A stretch of DNA of 64,000 bases from JBBQXK01 sp038209775 (GCA_038209775.1 JBBQXK010000009.1:38898-102897), one strand, 5' to 3'. Positions 1-9,431 are shown, counted from the stretch's first letter. The notes: a model not told the origin generated them from the sequence alone. Numbers and translations are program-made.

Positions 1-70
1 CCGATGCGGGGCGGAGCCCGCTGGTGGCGAAGTGGCGGGGGTGAGAAGGGGTTTGACGGGGGCGTCTGGG

Positions 71-95
71 TTTTCCAGAATCATGGAGTGGAAAA
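71..95. promoter_or_regulatory. Inverted repeat upstream of polyol dehydrogenase remnant
   Basis: TTTTCCA (71-77) and TGGAAAA (89-95) form perfect 7-bp arms around an 11-bp centre, just before the GTG at 99. A similar TTTCCA/GGAAA palindrome lies at 1492-1518 after the same gene. The position suggests an operator, but no regulator can be assigned. Confidence 0.35.
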
Positions 96-98
96 TTC

Positions 99-1561
99 GT
101 GCCGAAGCGGGTGATGGACAGGGTGGGCCGGGCCCTCCTGTCGGCGGCGATGCTGGACCGGCTGCAGGCGTGCATCGGGCGTCCGGCCAATGGCCGCGCG
201 GGCCTGCCGGTGCGGGTGGCGCATCTGGGGGCGGGGGCGTTTCACCGCGTCCATCAGGCGGAGTATCAGGACGACCTGAACGAGGCGGGGGGCAGAGGTG
301 GGGCTGAACCTGTGGCGACCGGATCTGGGCCGTACTTTGGGGCTGCAGGGGGGGCTGTACAGCCGAACCTTGGCCGAAGGGCGACCGTGCCGAGATGCGC
401 GTTCTGGGGGCGGTCGCGGTTGTTGATGACCGCAACGCGGTGGCGTGGCTGGCGCGGCAGGAAGTGTCGAGCGTCACGCTGACGGTGACCGAGAAGGGGT
501 GTTGCCACACTCCCGCGACGGGGCGGCTGGATGCGGCGCATCCCGGCGTGATGGCCGATCTGGCGGGGCGGCTGTGGCAGCCGCAGACGGTTCCGGGGGT
601 GCTGCTGGCAGCACCCGCGGCGCGTTGGGCGGCGCGGGCGGTCAATCTGGTCAGATGCGGTAAGATTGCCGGGAATGGTACCCTGCTGCGCGCGGTGGTC
701 ATCGGATTGGCCTCTGGGGTCATGCGGGGGATGGTGGCGTGGATCGAGGATCATGTGTCGTTTCCCCGCACGATGGTGGACCGGATCGTGCCCGCCACGA
801 CCGGGGCCGAGATGGCGGCGGTGGCCGTGCGTCTGGGAATGGCCGATGCAGCCCCGGTGCGGGGCGAGGCGTTCCGGCAATGGGTGATCGAGGACGACTT
901 TCGCAGTGCCCGCCCGCCATGGGAGGCTGTGGGGGCCGAGATCGTCGGTGATGTGGCGGCGCATGAGATGGTCAGGATGCACGTTCTGAACGGGGCGCAG
1001 CCGATGCTGGCGCTGTTGGGCGCGCTGCGTGGGCATGCGTTTACGCATGAGGCGGTGGCAGATGCGGGGCTTGCGGCGTTTGTGACGGCGGTGCTGCGTG
1101 AGGAGACGCTGCCGCATCTGCCGCAGGCGGCTGGAATGGTGCATGAGCCCTATCTGGCGCAGGCGATGGGGCGGACGGCGAACCGGGCCATCAATCACCG
1201 ATGCCATCAGATTGCGACCGACATGTCGCAGAAGTTACGGCAGCGTGTGCTTGACCCGATGCGGGCAAGGCGGGCCGTGGGGCTGGCGGCTGCGGGGCTG
1301 GAGACGGCGCTGGCCAATCTGCGGGCCGGGCGTTGGGAGGTATCTGACCCGGTGGCGGCAGAGGTTGCGGGGATCGTGCGGCGGGCGCAGGGCGACCCTG
1401 GGGCGTTCGTGGCGGGGGTGCTGACGGCAAAGGTCGCGCTGTTGCTGGAGACGCGGGCGGGGCGGGCGGTCCGGTGCCGGTTCAGGTGGCGGATTTCCAT
1501 TTCGGGGAAATGGAAAATCTTTGCCGGATCAGTTGATGGCTGGCAGTCTGGACAGGGATAG
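99..1561 (+). pseudogene. Mannitol dehydrogenase / fructuronate reductase family, frameshifted
   Basis: This is the remnant of a long-chain polyol dehydrogenase (mannitol, arabinitol or fructuronate type), an NAD-dependent cytoplasmic enzyme. The N-terminal Rossmann motif HLGAGAFHRVHQAEYQDD is read in frame 3. From about 298 the homologous text (VGLNLWRPDLGRTLGLQGG, then LYSRTLAEG) is in frame 1. From about 383 it continues in frame 2 (DRAEMRVLGAV) through FPRTMVDRIVPATT and the C-terminal domain. At least two frameshifts are therefore needed. The usual SCDN(L/M)xxNG motif reads RCGKIAGNG, so conserved residues are also lost. The C-terminal end is uncertain; frame 2 stays open to 1561. Start is GTG 99, or ATG 114. 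It heads the decaying sugar locus. Confidence 0.75.
1492..1518. promoter_or_regulatory. Long inverted repeat between dehydrogenase and epimerase remnants
   Basis: GATTTCCATTTC (1492-1503) is followed after a 2-base centre by GAAATGGAAAATC (1506-1518), almost perfectly self-complementary. It shares the TTTCCA/TGGAAA core with the repeat at 71-95. It could be an operator or an mRNA hairpin ahead of the next gene at 1579. Confidence 0.35.
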
Positions 1562-1578
1562 CCGAGGAGGGACGGGGC

Positions 1579-2492
1579 ATGCAGGCGATCAAGGGGCCGG
1601 GGCTGTTTCTGGCGCAGTTCGCGCAAGATGTGGCACCGCACAACAGTCTGATGGGAATGGCGGAACGGGCGGTGGGGGACGGCTGCAAGGCGGTGCAGAT
1701 ACCGAATTGGGACCGGCGGTTGTTCGATCTGGACCTTGCGTTTGCGTCCGAGACCTACTGCAACGAGGTGCGCGGCGGGCTGGCCGGTTAGGGCATCGTG
1801 GTGTCCGAGTTGTCGGCCGCCGTCCGGGGCCTACCGAAAGCGTCAGTTTCACGGGGTCATTGGCATGGCCGTAGTTCTATCCCTATCCGCAGCGGCCTGA
1901 CGGCCTGATCGAAGAATGCTTTGCCAAGCAGGGGCGGCGGTGGACGCCCATTCTGGATCTGTCCGAAGAGATCGGGGTGGACCTGAGCCATGAAATCCAC
2001 CCCACCGAGGATACCTATGACGGCGACACGTTCGAGATGTTCATGGCGGCGGTGGGGGGGCTTGCGCGGTGCCGCATCAACTATGACGCCAGCCACTTCA
2101 TCAAGCAGTGCATGGAGTATCTGGGGTTCATCGACGCCTGTCACGAGCGGATCGGCGTGTTCCATGTGAAGGATGCCGAGTGCAACCCGACCGCGAAACA
2201 AGGGGTCTATGGCGGCTACAAGGGGTGGCAGGAGCGGGCGGGGCGGGACCGGTCGCTGGGCCATGGGCAGGTGGATTTCAAAGGGGGTTTTCAGCCGCGT
2301 GACGCAGTACGGGTTCAAGGGCTGGGCGGTGTACGAGTGGGAGTGCTGCCTGCAGCACCCGGAGGTGGCAGCGCGGCACGGGGCGCGGTTCATCGCGGAC
2401 AAGATCATCGAGGCGACGGACCGGGTGTTCGATGACTTTGCGCGGACGGGGCGGACATGGCCACCAATCGCGCGCTACCGGGGCTTGGGTGA
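1579..2492 (+). pseudogene. Sugar phosphate isomerase/epimerase (TIM barrel), frameshifted
   Basis: This is a broken xylose-isomerase-like TIM-barrel epimerase of the kind often encoded with Gfo/Idh/MocA oxidoreductases. The start MQAIKGPGLFLAQFAQD is in frame 1 and ends at a stop at 1789-1791. The central barrel (about 1869 to 2280, including LSHEIHPTEDTYDGDTFEMF and GVFHVKDAECNPT) is in frame 3. The following YGFKGWAVYEWECCLQHPE segment is in frame 1. The expected tail (ADMATNRALPGLG, stop at 2490-2492) needs one more shift near 2450. Multiple lesions make loss of function nearly certain. Confidence 0.8.
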
Positions 2493-2523
2493 GGTGGGCG
2501 TGCCCGGTCTGATGGGGCAGGAC

Positions 2524-2577
2524 CGGGGGGTTTCACACCCCCCGGACCCCCCGTGGGATATTTGTGCAAAGATGAAA
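2524..2577 (+). repeat. Dispersed intergenic palindromic repeat, copy 1
   Basis: A G-run/TTTCACACC/C-run palindrome is followed by CCGTGGGATATTTGTGCAAA and GATGAA. It lies between the 3' ends of the epimerase remnant and lacI. Related copies occur near 6.1, 17.9, 23.8 (partial), 35.0, 39.5 and 53.1 kb. The hairpin could serve as a bidirectional terminator. Confidence 0.75.
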
Positions 2578-2598
2578 GGGGCCAAGGTCGGAAAGGGG

Positions 2599-3627
2599 TT
2601 ATCGGGCGGGCGCTGCCGTGCTGTCGCGCAAGACAAGGTCATGCGGCAGGATCTGCTGGATCGGCGCAGTCTGGTCGGCCCCGTCGCGGCCCAGAAGGCG
2701 GTGCATCAACGCGACGGCGGCCTGTCCCATGGCGCGGCGGGGTTGGCGGACGGTGGTGAGGGCGGGGACAAAACAGGCGGCGAACTGGATGTCGTCAAAG
2801 CCCGCGACCGAGATGTCCTGCGGCACGCGAACGCCTTTTCGTGCAAGGGCGCCGATCAGGCCCATGGCCATTTCGTCGTTGGCGCAGAACACCGCCGTCG
2901 GGCGCGGGGTGAGCGCGAGGAGGGCCTCTGCCGCCCGCGCGCCGCTGTTCGCGGTGAAGTCGCCAGGGATCACAAGGCCTGGGTCGGCGGGTAGACCGGC
3001 ATCCGCAAGCGCCGCGCGCCAGCCGTTCAGGCGCAGGCTGCGCAGGCCCGTCGTGTCCGGCCCCGTCACATGCGCGACGCGGCGGTGGCCAAGGGCGGTC
3101 AGGTGGGCGGTGATATCCATTGCGCCGTTCTGGTGGTCGATGCTGACCAGCGGCGTGCCGGGGGCCCCGGCGGGTTCCGAAATCATCACCACCGGGCGCA
3201 GGCCGGTCTCGGGCAAAGGGGCCACGGCGGACCAGTCAACCTCGGGGCGGCCCATCAGGAACACACCATCGGCGCGGCCATTGCGCAACCACGCGAGATA
3301 GGCCGTTTCGCGTGCAGGGTCCTGCGCGCTGTCGGCGATCAGGATGGTCTGGCCCGCCGCATGGGCCGCAGCCTCGATCCCCGCCAGCACCTCGCCATAG
3401 AACGTGTTGCCGATGTCGGGGACCACCACCAGAAGCGCATTCGACCGCCGCTGCCGCAGGGTCTGGGCTGCGATGTTGAGGGTATAGCCGATGTCGGCCA
3501 CCGCCCGGTGGACCCGGGTGGCGGTGTCGGCAGAGACCTTGCCCGGTTCATGCAGCGCACGGCTGACCGTGGCGGTCGAGACGCGGGCAAGGCGGGCCAC
3601 ATCTTCGATGGTCGGGCGCTGGTTCAT
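2599..3627 (-). CDS. LacI-family transcriptional regulator
   Basis: This 342-residue DNA-binding repressor has the normal LacI length. The N-terminal helix-turn-helix and hinge read TIEDVARLARVSTATVSRAL, and a periplasmic-binding-like effector domain follows (about 60-335), including FCANDEMAMGLIGAL and ISVAGFDDIQF. It is transcribed away from the oxidoreductase and ABC importer genes, and two 16-bp operators lie in the 123-bp gap between them. It most likely represses this sugar locus and responds to a substrate or pathway intermediate. The gene itself shows no lesion, in contrast to several of its presumed targets. Confidence 0.92.
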   Translation of the reverse strand: MNQRPTIEDVARLARVSTATVSRALHEPGKVSADTATRVHRAVADIGYTLNIAAQTLRQRRSNALLVVVPDIGNTFYGEVLAGIEAAAHAAGQTILIADSAQDPARETAYLAWLRNGRADGVFLMGRPEVDWSAVAPLPETGLRPVVMISEPAGAPGTPLVSIDHQNGAMDITAHLTALGHRRVAHVTGPDTTGLRSLRLNGWRAALADAGLPADPGLVIPGDFTANSGARAAEALLALTPRPTAVFCANDEMAMGLIGALARKGVRVPQDISVAGFDDIQFAACFVPALTTVRQPRRAMGQAAVALMHRLLGRDGADQTAPIQQILPHDLVLRDSTAAPAR

Positions 3628-3664
3628 CGGTCGGGTATGAGCCGGCAGGAAGGCTATGACAATG

Positions 3665-3680
3665 ATGTAATCCTTTACAT
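3665..3680. promoter_or_regulatory. LacI-type operator 1
   Basis: ATGTAATCCTTTACAT has 6-bp inverted arms (ATGTAA/TTACAT) around a 4-bp centre. It lies 38 bp upstream of the lacI start and 22 bp centre to centre from an identical-armed site. LacI-family operators are typically such 14-18 bp palindromes. Confidence 0.7.
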
Positions 3681-3686
3681 TATGCC

Positions 3687-3702
3687 ATGTAAAGCATTAC
3701 AT
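3687..3702. promoter_or_regulatory. LacI-type operator 2
   Basis: ATGTAAAGCATTACAT has the same ATGTAA/TTACAT arms as the site at 3665-3680. The 22-bp spacing puts both dimers on the same face of the helix. It lies 48 bp before the oxidoreductase start, where it could block that promoter. Confidence 0.7.
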
Positions 3703-3750
3703 CAAGGGAATAGGCGACCTTGCGGGCTGTCGGACCGAGGGGAGGCCGGG

Positions 3751-4923
3751 ATGGTTCACGCAACATCTGACGCCATCGGTCGCCGCTTGCGCGTGGGCAT
3801 GGTCGGCGGTGGGCGCGGGGCGTTCATCGGGGCGGTGGACCGCATGGCGCTGCGGCTGGATGACCGGATCACACTGGTGGCGGGGGCTTTGTCGGCCGAT
3901 CCGGGCAACGCGGCGGCCCCGGGTGCGGAACTGGGGCTGGCCGCCGACCGCTCCTATGCCGATTTCACAACGATGGCGCGGGCCGAGGGCGCCCGGGCCG
4001 ACGGGATCGAGGCGGCGATCATCGTCACCCCGAACCACATGCATGCGCCGGTGGCAAAGGCGTTTCTTAGCGCCGGAATCGACGTGATCTGCGACAAGCC
4101 TTTGTCGGCGACCTTGGCCGAGGCCGATGAGCTGGCGTTGTTGGCCCGCGCGTCGGGTCTGGTGTTTGCGGTGACACTGAACAACACAGGCTATGCGATG
4201 GTGCGGCAGGCGCGCCAGATGGTGCAGGACGGGATGCTGGGCGATCTGCGGATCGTGCGGGCCGAGTATATCCAGGACTGGCTGACCAACCCGATCGAGG
4301 CGGATGACCACAAGCAGGCCGGATGGCACACCGACCCTGCACGCGCGGGAAGGTCGGCCTGTCTGGCCGATATCGGCGTGCATGCCCATTCGCTGGCGGG
4401 GTTCATCAGCGGCCGGCATCCGACCTCGGTGGCCGCCGACCTGACGACCTTTGTGCCGGGGCGGCGGCTGGACGACAACGCGCATTGCCTGTTGCGCTAT
4501 GACGGTGGCGTGCGGGGGGTGCTGGTGTGCAGCCAGGTCAGCCCCGGCAACCTCAACAACCTGTCGGTGCGGGTTTATGGCACGAAGGCGGGGCTGGAAT
4601 GGCACGGGGATGACCCCGAGCGGCTGCTCTTTACCCCCCACGGCGAACCGGCCCGCACGATTGTACGAGGCGGCCCCGGCACCCTGTCCGAGGCGGCAAG
4701 GGTCAGCCGGATGCCCGCCACCCACCCCGAGGGCTATGTCGAGGGGTTCGCCAACCTTTACCGCGACGCCGCACATCTGATCACTGCGCGTCGTGCAGGC
4801 ATCGCCCCCGATCCCGCCATCGCCGCCGTGGTGCCCACAGTTGAGGATGGCCTTGCGGGGCTGCGGTTCATCGAGGCTTCGGTCAACAGCCATCAGGCGG
4901 GGGGCGTCTGGACCGACATCTGA
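3751..4923 (+). CDS. Gfo/Idh/MocA family oxidoreductase
   Basis: This 390-residue NAD(P)-dependent sugar or inositol dehydrogenase-like protein has an N-terminal Rossmann fold (RVGMVGGGRGAFIG, about residues 14-27), a central ICDKPLSATL matching the family EKP motif, and a C-terminal alpha/beta substrate domain with ADIGVHAHSL. ATG 3751 was chosen because the Rossmann strand follows directly and a GGGGAGGCCGGG purine tract precedes it. The frame is open much further upstream, but that stretch has no family similarity. It is the first gene after the LacI operators and precedes the ABC importer. It appears intact. Confidence 0.88.
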   Translation: MVHATSDAIGRRLRVGMVGGGRGAFIGAVDRMALRLDDRITLVAGALSADPGNAAAPGAELGLAADRSYADFTTMARAEGARADGIEAAIIVTPNHMHAPVAKAFLSAGIDVICDKPLSATLAEADELALLARASGLVFAVTLNNTGYAMVRQARQMVQDGMLGDLRIVRAEYIQDWLTNPIEADDHKQAGWHTDPARAGRSACLADIGVHAHSLAGFISGRHPTSVAADLTTFVPGRRLDDNAHCLLRYDGGVRGVLVCSQVSPGNLNNLSVRVYGTKAGLEWHGDDPERLLFTPHGEPARTIVRGGPGTLSEAARVSRMPATHPEGYVEGFANLYRDAAHLITARRAGIAPDPAIAAVVPTVEDGLAGLRFIEASVNSHQAGGVWTDI

Positions 4924-4989
4924 ACACGGCGCTCGGGGGGGAGATCGCGCGCCGCCAACCTGACAACTTGTCAACCGGGAGGAAGACCA

Positions 4990-6035
4990 ATGACCATCAA
5001 GAGACGCGAATTCATCATCGGGGCGGCCAGCATCGCAGGCTTTATGTCGGTGCGGGTCAAGGGCGTGCAGGCGCAGGATGTGAAGTACCGCATCGCCCTG
5101 TCGAACGGCTGGATCGGCAGCGAATGGCGCACCCAGATGATCGAAGAGGCACAGGCGGCGGCGGCGGCATGGGCCGACAAGGGCGTGGCCATCGAGGTGC
5201 TGGTGCAGCCGAAGAACGTCGACGTACAGGGCCAGATCGCCGATGTGGGCAACTTCATCAATGACGGTGTCAACGCCATCATCATCAACCCGAACTCGCC
5301 CACCGCATTCAGCCCGACGTTTGCCAAGGCAAAGCCGCCGGCATCGGCGTCTATTCGACCGATGGCGAGATCGCGTCACCCGACGCTTATTTTGTGGGCA
5401 TTGACCAGAAGGAATGGGCGAAACTGTCGTCAAAATGGCTGGCCGACAAGATCGGCGGCAAGGGCAGCATCGTCTGCCTGAACGGCATCGCCGGGCACCC
5501 TGCCAACCAGGCGCGGGTCGAAGGCTATACCGAGGTTTTCGCAGGCTATCCCGACATCAAGATCGAGAACGAGGCGAACGCCGACTGGGATCCGGCCAAG
5601 GCACAACAGACGGCGGCGACGCTTCTGTCGACCTACCCCGACCTGACCGCGATCTGGACGCAGGACGGCATGGCCGAAGGTGTGTGGCGCGCCATCGACG
5701 GCGCGGGCAAGGCGGCAACCATGCCCTGCACCGGCGAGTTGCGGCACAGCTTTGTCAAGCAGTGGGCGGCGAATGGCTGGAATTCGGCGGCCTCGATCAA
5801 CCCGCCGGGCTGCATGTCAAGTGCCGTGCATGTGGCGGTTCCGGCGATGGAGGGCGGTACGCTCAGGGACGGCGTGCTGGGCGGGCCGAACGGCAACGCG
5901 CTTTATGTGCCGACGAAACTTGTGACCTCGGACGATATCGCGGCCCTTGCCACGGAACTGGCCGACAAGCCCGAGTTCTATTTCGTGTCGCTGACCCCGG
6001 GCCCGGATGAGATCAAGGCCGCATTCTTCGCCTGA
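4990..6035 (+). pseudogene. Sugar ABC transporter substrate-binding protein, single frameshift
   Basis: This is a CUT2 (ribose-type) periplasmic binding protein. Residues 1-29 form a Tat/Sec-like signal (KRREFIIGAASIAGF) after a GGGAGGAAGACCA ribosome site. The first 115 codons end in SPTFAKAK in frame 1. The expected continuation AGIGVYSTDGEIASPDAYFV is in frame 3 and runs to the stop at 6033-6035 without further damage. Restoring one base near 5335 (AAAG-CCGCC) would rebuild a protein of about 348 residues. This is either a very recent pseudogene or a local sequence error. Together with the ATPase and permeases that follow it would form one importer. Confidence 0.8.
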
Positions 6036-6075
6036 CACGCGCGAAAGGCCGGGGTCCATCGCTCGCCGGCCACTT

Positions 6076-6137
6076 TCTCTTTTTCTGTCGAAAAGTATCC
6101 CACGGGGGGTCCGGGGGGCGTGAAGCCCCCCGGTCCT
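6076..6137 (-). repeat. Dispersed intergenic palindromic repeat, copy 2 (variant arm)
   Basis: In reverse orientation, TTTTTCTGTCGAAAAGTATC and CCACGGGGGG are followed by the GGGGGGC-TGAA-GCCCCCC palindrome. The flank TTTTTCTGTCnAAAAGTATCC replaces the CTTTGCACAAATATCC flank of copy 1 and also occurs at copy 5. It lies between the binding-protein and ATPase genes, where a stem-loop is often used to lower downstream expression. Confidence 0.7.
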
Positions 6138-6175
6138 GCCCCCGACATCCGCGCTGTCGCCGCAGGAAACGCCGC

Positions 6176-7672
6176 ATGACCAACCTCGCCCTATCCGCCT
6201 CCGGCATCACCAAGCGTTTCGGCGCGCTGGTGGCCGTTGAGGATTGCGCATTCGACCTCGCCCGGGGCGAGGTGCATGCGCTTCTGGGCTCGAACGGCTG
6301 TGGCAAATCCACCCTGTGCAAGGTGATGGCGGGGACCCTGGCGGCGGATGCGGGGACTGTGCTGCTGGACGGCCATCCGACCACGTTTCGCGGACCACTG
6401 GATGCGCGGCGGGGCGGAATTGCGACGGTCTATCAGGAATTGTCGCTGATCCCGACGCTCACGGTGGCCGCGAATATCGCGCTTGGGACCGAACCCGCAG
6501 GGCGGCTGGGCACGGTGGACCGGGCCGCCCTGCGCACGAGGGCCGAGGCGCTGATCGGGTCGGTGGGGGCACTGGCGGCGGGGCTGGACCCTGACGCGCT
6601 GGTGGGGGACCTGCCGATTGACCGCCAGCAGATCGTCGAGATTCTCAAGGCGCTGGCGATGGCGCCGCGGGTGATCCTGTTCGACGAAAGCACATCCTCG
6701 CTGGACCGCGCGCAGGTCGATGCGTTCTTTGCGCTGGTCCGCAGGCTGCAATCGGAAACTGTCTCGATCATCTTCATCAGTCACCGGATGCAGGAAATCT
6801 TTGCCATCGCAGACCGCGTGACTGTGATGCGCAACGGCACCCGTGTGGGTAAGCGCGTGACGGCCGAGACGACGCGGGATGATCTGGTGTCGCTGATGGT
6901 GGGCGGGCGGCACGAGCGGGGCACGCGGGTGCGCCGCGACAATGACGCGGCCGCAGTGTTGCAGTTGCAAGCGCTTGGCGGGGGGCGGCTGTCGGGCATC
7001 ACGGTTGCCTTGCGTCCGGGTGAGGTATTGGGCCTTGGCGGCCTGCACGGGCAGGGGCGGTCAGAGTTCCTCTTGTCGTTGTTCGGGGCGTTTCCGGTCA
7101 CTTCGGGCCAGATGATGCTGGCGGGCCAGCCCCATGCCCCGCGCGGTCCGAATGACGCGATCCGGGCCGGCCTCGCCTATGTCTCGGGCGACCGGGGCCG
7201 GGCTGGGGCGCTGCACGGGCGACCGATCCTTGAGAATATGGCGCTGGCGACGCTGTCGCGGCGGGGCGGGTTTCTGGCGCGGCGGGGGGCCTTGGCCGAG
7301 GGGCTGACCGGGTTGATCGACCGGCTGAAGCTGAAGTTCGGCAAACTGAGCCATCCCATCGGCACCCTGTCGGGTGGCAACCAGCAAAAGGCCATTCTGG
7401 GCCGCGCGCTGGCCGCCGGTCCGCGTGTGCTGTTGTTGGATGATCCGACCAAGGGCATCGACGTGCGCGCGAAAGAGGACCTTTATGCCCTGATCCGCGA
7501 GTTGGGCGCGCAGGGCGCGGCGGTGATCCTGTATTCGTCCGAGGATCACGAATTGCTGGAAAACGCCGACCGGGTGCTGGTGTTCAACGGCGGGCAGGTG
7601 GTCGAGGAATTGTCGGGCGACCGGCTGACCGAGTTCGACCTTTATTCGGCAGCACTGCGGAGTGCGGCATGA
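6176..7672 (+). CDS. Sugar ABC transporter ATP-binding protein (CUT2, double ATPase)
   Basis: The 498-residue protein has two fused nucleotide-binding domains, as in RbsA/XylG. Domain 1 (about 1-240) has Walker A GSNGCGKST and Walker B VILFDESTSSLD; its signature is degenerate (VGDLPIDRQQ). Domain 2 (about 260-498) has a degenerate Walker A (GLHGQGRSE), signature LSGGNQQKA and Walker B VLLLDDPTKGID. This asymmetry is normal for CUT2. It energises the two permeases encoded directly downstream and overlaps the first by 4 bp (ATGA). It appears intact although the binding protein and second permease are broken. Confidence 0.92.
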   Translation: MTNLALSASGITKRFGALVAVEDCAFDLARGEVHALLGSNGCGKSTLCKVMAGTLAADAGTVLLDGHPTTFRGPLDARRGGIATVYQELSLIPTLTVAANIALGTEPAGRLGTVDRAALRTRAEALIGSVGALAAGLDPDALVGDLPIDRQQIVEILKALAMAPRVILFDESTSSLDRAQVDAFFALVRRLQSETVSIIFISHRMQEIFAIADRVTVMRNGTRVGKRVTAETTRDDLVSLMVGGRHERGTRVRRDNDAAAVLQLQALGGGRLSGITVALRPGEVLGLGGLHGQGRSEFLLSLFGAFPVTSGQMMLAGQPHAPRGPNDAIRAGLAYVSGDRGRAGALHGRPILENMALATLSRRGGFLARRGALAEGLTGLIDRLKLKFGKLSHPIGTLSGGNQQKAILGRALAAGPRVLLLDDPTKGIDVRAKEDLYALIRELGAQGAAVILYSSEDHELLENADRVLVFNGGQVVEELSGDRLTEFDLYSAALRSAA

Positions 7673-8628
7673 TCGCCCGCCCCGGCCTGATGACGCGACT
7701 GCGCCGCAACCCGATCTCGCTGGCGGTGGCGCTGCTGGTCGTGCTGATCGTCGTCAACGCGCTGTTGCAGCGGAATTTCTTCAAGCCGGGTATCATGCTG
7801 TCAAACCTGACCACGTTCCTGCCGCTGATGATGATCGCGGTGGGGCAGGCGTTTGTCGTCAAGGGCGGGTCGATCGACCTGTCGCTGGGGGCCATCGTGT
7901 CGCTGGTCAATGTGGTGGTCGTGGTGATTGCCGAACGGGTCGGCGGGACGGGCGGAGTGTTCATGGGCATGGCGGCGGGGGTGGCGGCGGGGCTGGCTTG
8001 TGGGCTGGTGAATGGCATCCTGATTGCCGGGGTCCGCCTGCAGGCCATCATGACCACATTCGCCACGTCCATCGTGATCGGCGGCCTGGCGCTCAGGGTG
8101 CTGCCACAGGCCGGGGGGGCGCTGCCTGCGGCCTATTACATCACCTATGGCGGCTGGGTGGTGGGTCTGCCGTTCGTGCTGATCGTGCTGGGGGTGCTGG
8201 TCGGTGCCATCGGCTGGGTCGGGCGCAGTGCGTTTCACACGCATCTGACCGCCGTCGGGGCGAACCGGCAGGGCGCCTATCAGACCGGCCTGCCGGTGGC
8301 CCGCATCCGTATCATGAGCCACGTCATTGCGGGCGGCATGGCGGCGGTGGCCGCGTTGTGGATCCCTGGCGTGACCGGGGCCGGTGACCCGTTGATGGGG
8401 CAGGCGTTCACGCTGGGGTCGGTCAGTGCGGTCGTCCTGGGCGGCATCGCGCTGTCGGGTGGCTGGGGGTATGTGCTGGGGGCGGTGCTGGGCGGGGCCA
8501 TTCTGGGGTTCATCAACAACATCATCTTCTTTGCCAACATCCCCTATCAGTTCCAAAGCATCGTGCAGGGCGTCATCATCCTGTTGGCCCTTGCCGCAGG
8601 CATCTTCGTGTCAAGGAAACCCGGATGA
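7669..8628 (+). CDS. Sugar ABC transporter permease (CUT2)
   Basis: This 319-residue inner-membrane protein of the RbsC family has about eight to ten hydrophobic segments. Family features include GQAFVVKGGSIDLSLGAIVS, GLVNGILIAGVRLQAIMTT and a normal C-terminus (ALAAGIFVSRKPG). It overlaps the ATPase gene by 4 bp and the next permease gene by 4 bp, so all three are translationally coupled. It would form a heterodimeric channel with the second permease. No lesion is seen. Confidence 0.9.
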   Translation: MIARPGLMTRLRRNPISLAVALLVVLIVVNALLQRNFFKPGIMLSNLTTFLPLMMIAVGQAFVVKGGSIDLSLGAIVSLVNVVVVVIAERVGGTGGVFMGMAAGVAAGLACGLVNGILIAGVRLQAIMTTFATSIVIGGLALRVLPQAGGALPAAYYITYGGWVVGLPFVLIVLGVLVGAIGWVGRSAFHTHLTAVGANRQGAYQTGLPVARIRIMSHVIAGGMAAVAALWIPGVTGAGDPLMGQAFTLGSVSAVVLGGIALSGGWGYVLGAVLGGAILGFINNIIFFANIPYQFQSIVQGVIILLALAAGIFVSRKPG

Positions 8629-9431
8629 CCGATGTCATGTCCCGTACCCGCGTGCTGCTGGCCGAAAACCCTGTTCTGGCCATTGTCATCGGCACCCTTC
8701 TGATGCTGGCGGCGGATGAGGCGATAGCCCCCGGTTTCGCCTCGGCCCGCCAGATTTCGGGGCAACTGACGGTGGCGGCGATCCTGGGCATCGTGGCGGC
8801 TGGGCAGGGGCTGGTGATCCTGTCGGGGCGTGAGGGGATTGACCTGTCGGTGGCATCGGTCATGTCGCTGGCGGCGCTGACCGTGGGCAATGTGATGGGC
8901 GGTGACAATGCGCTGACGCTGCCCGCGCTGGGGGTGTCACTGGCCGTCGGTGTCAGTGCGAGGATGTTCAACGGCTTGGGCGTCGCGGTGCTGCGCATCC
9001 CGCCTCTGGTGATGACGCTGCGGACGGCGGGGGTGATTACCGGCCTTCTGGTGGTGCTGACGCAGGGGCAGACCTCGGGTGCGGCGTCGCCGCTGTTGCA
9101 GGGGTTCATCGGGCAGCCGTTCCTTCTGGGGCTGCCCGGGATCCTGTGGGTCTGGGTGGTGCTGATTGCGGGCATCCATCTGATGCTGACCTCGACGCGG
9201 TTCGGGTTCAATCTGTATGCGGTGGGGTCGAATGATCTGGCAGCCGAGTTGTCGGGGGTGCGGGTCCGCTGGACGCGGATCGTGACCTATGGGTTGTCCG
9301 GGCTGTTCTCGGGGTTTGGCGGGTTCTGCCTTTTGGGCTATACCGGCACCGTGTCCGTGGGCGCGTCCGAGCAATACATCCTTCCATCGGTCATTGCGGT
9401 GGTGATCGGTCGGGCATGGTCGTGGTGGTGA
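8625..9431 (+). pseudogene. Second sugar ABC permease (CUT2), C-terminus deleted
   Basis: The first 260 residues are a normal RbsC-type permease (GLVILSGREGIDLSVASVMS, VGSNDLAAELSGVRV). The text stops at PSVIAVVIG, just where the family continues with a G-rich loop and two more membrane helices. It is replaced by RAWSWW and a stop that run into the start of the next gene. About 50-60 C-terminal residues are missing, so a deletion joining the permease to the SDR at about 9405-9415 is the simplest explanation. The importer encoded here is unlikely to work. Confidence 0.75.

Noticed and set aside
1..98. Tail of an upstream gene
   Set aside because: No frame of the first 98 bases gives a recognisable protein end; only the inverted repeat at 71-95 is supported.
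3697..5433. 578-codon antisense open frame across the oxidoreductase and binding-protein genes
   Set aside because: It is a GC-rich shadow with Arg/His/Pro-heavy translation, whereas the plus strand carries clear family motifs.
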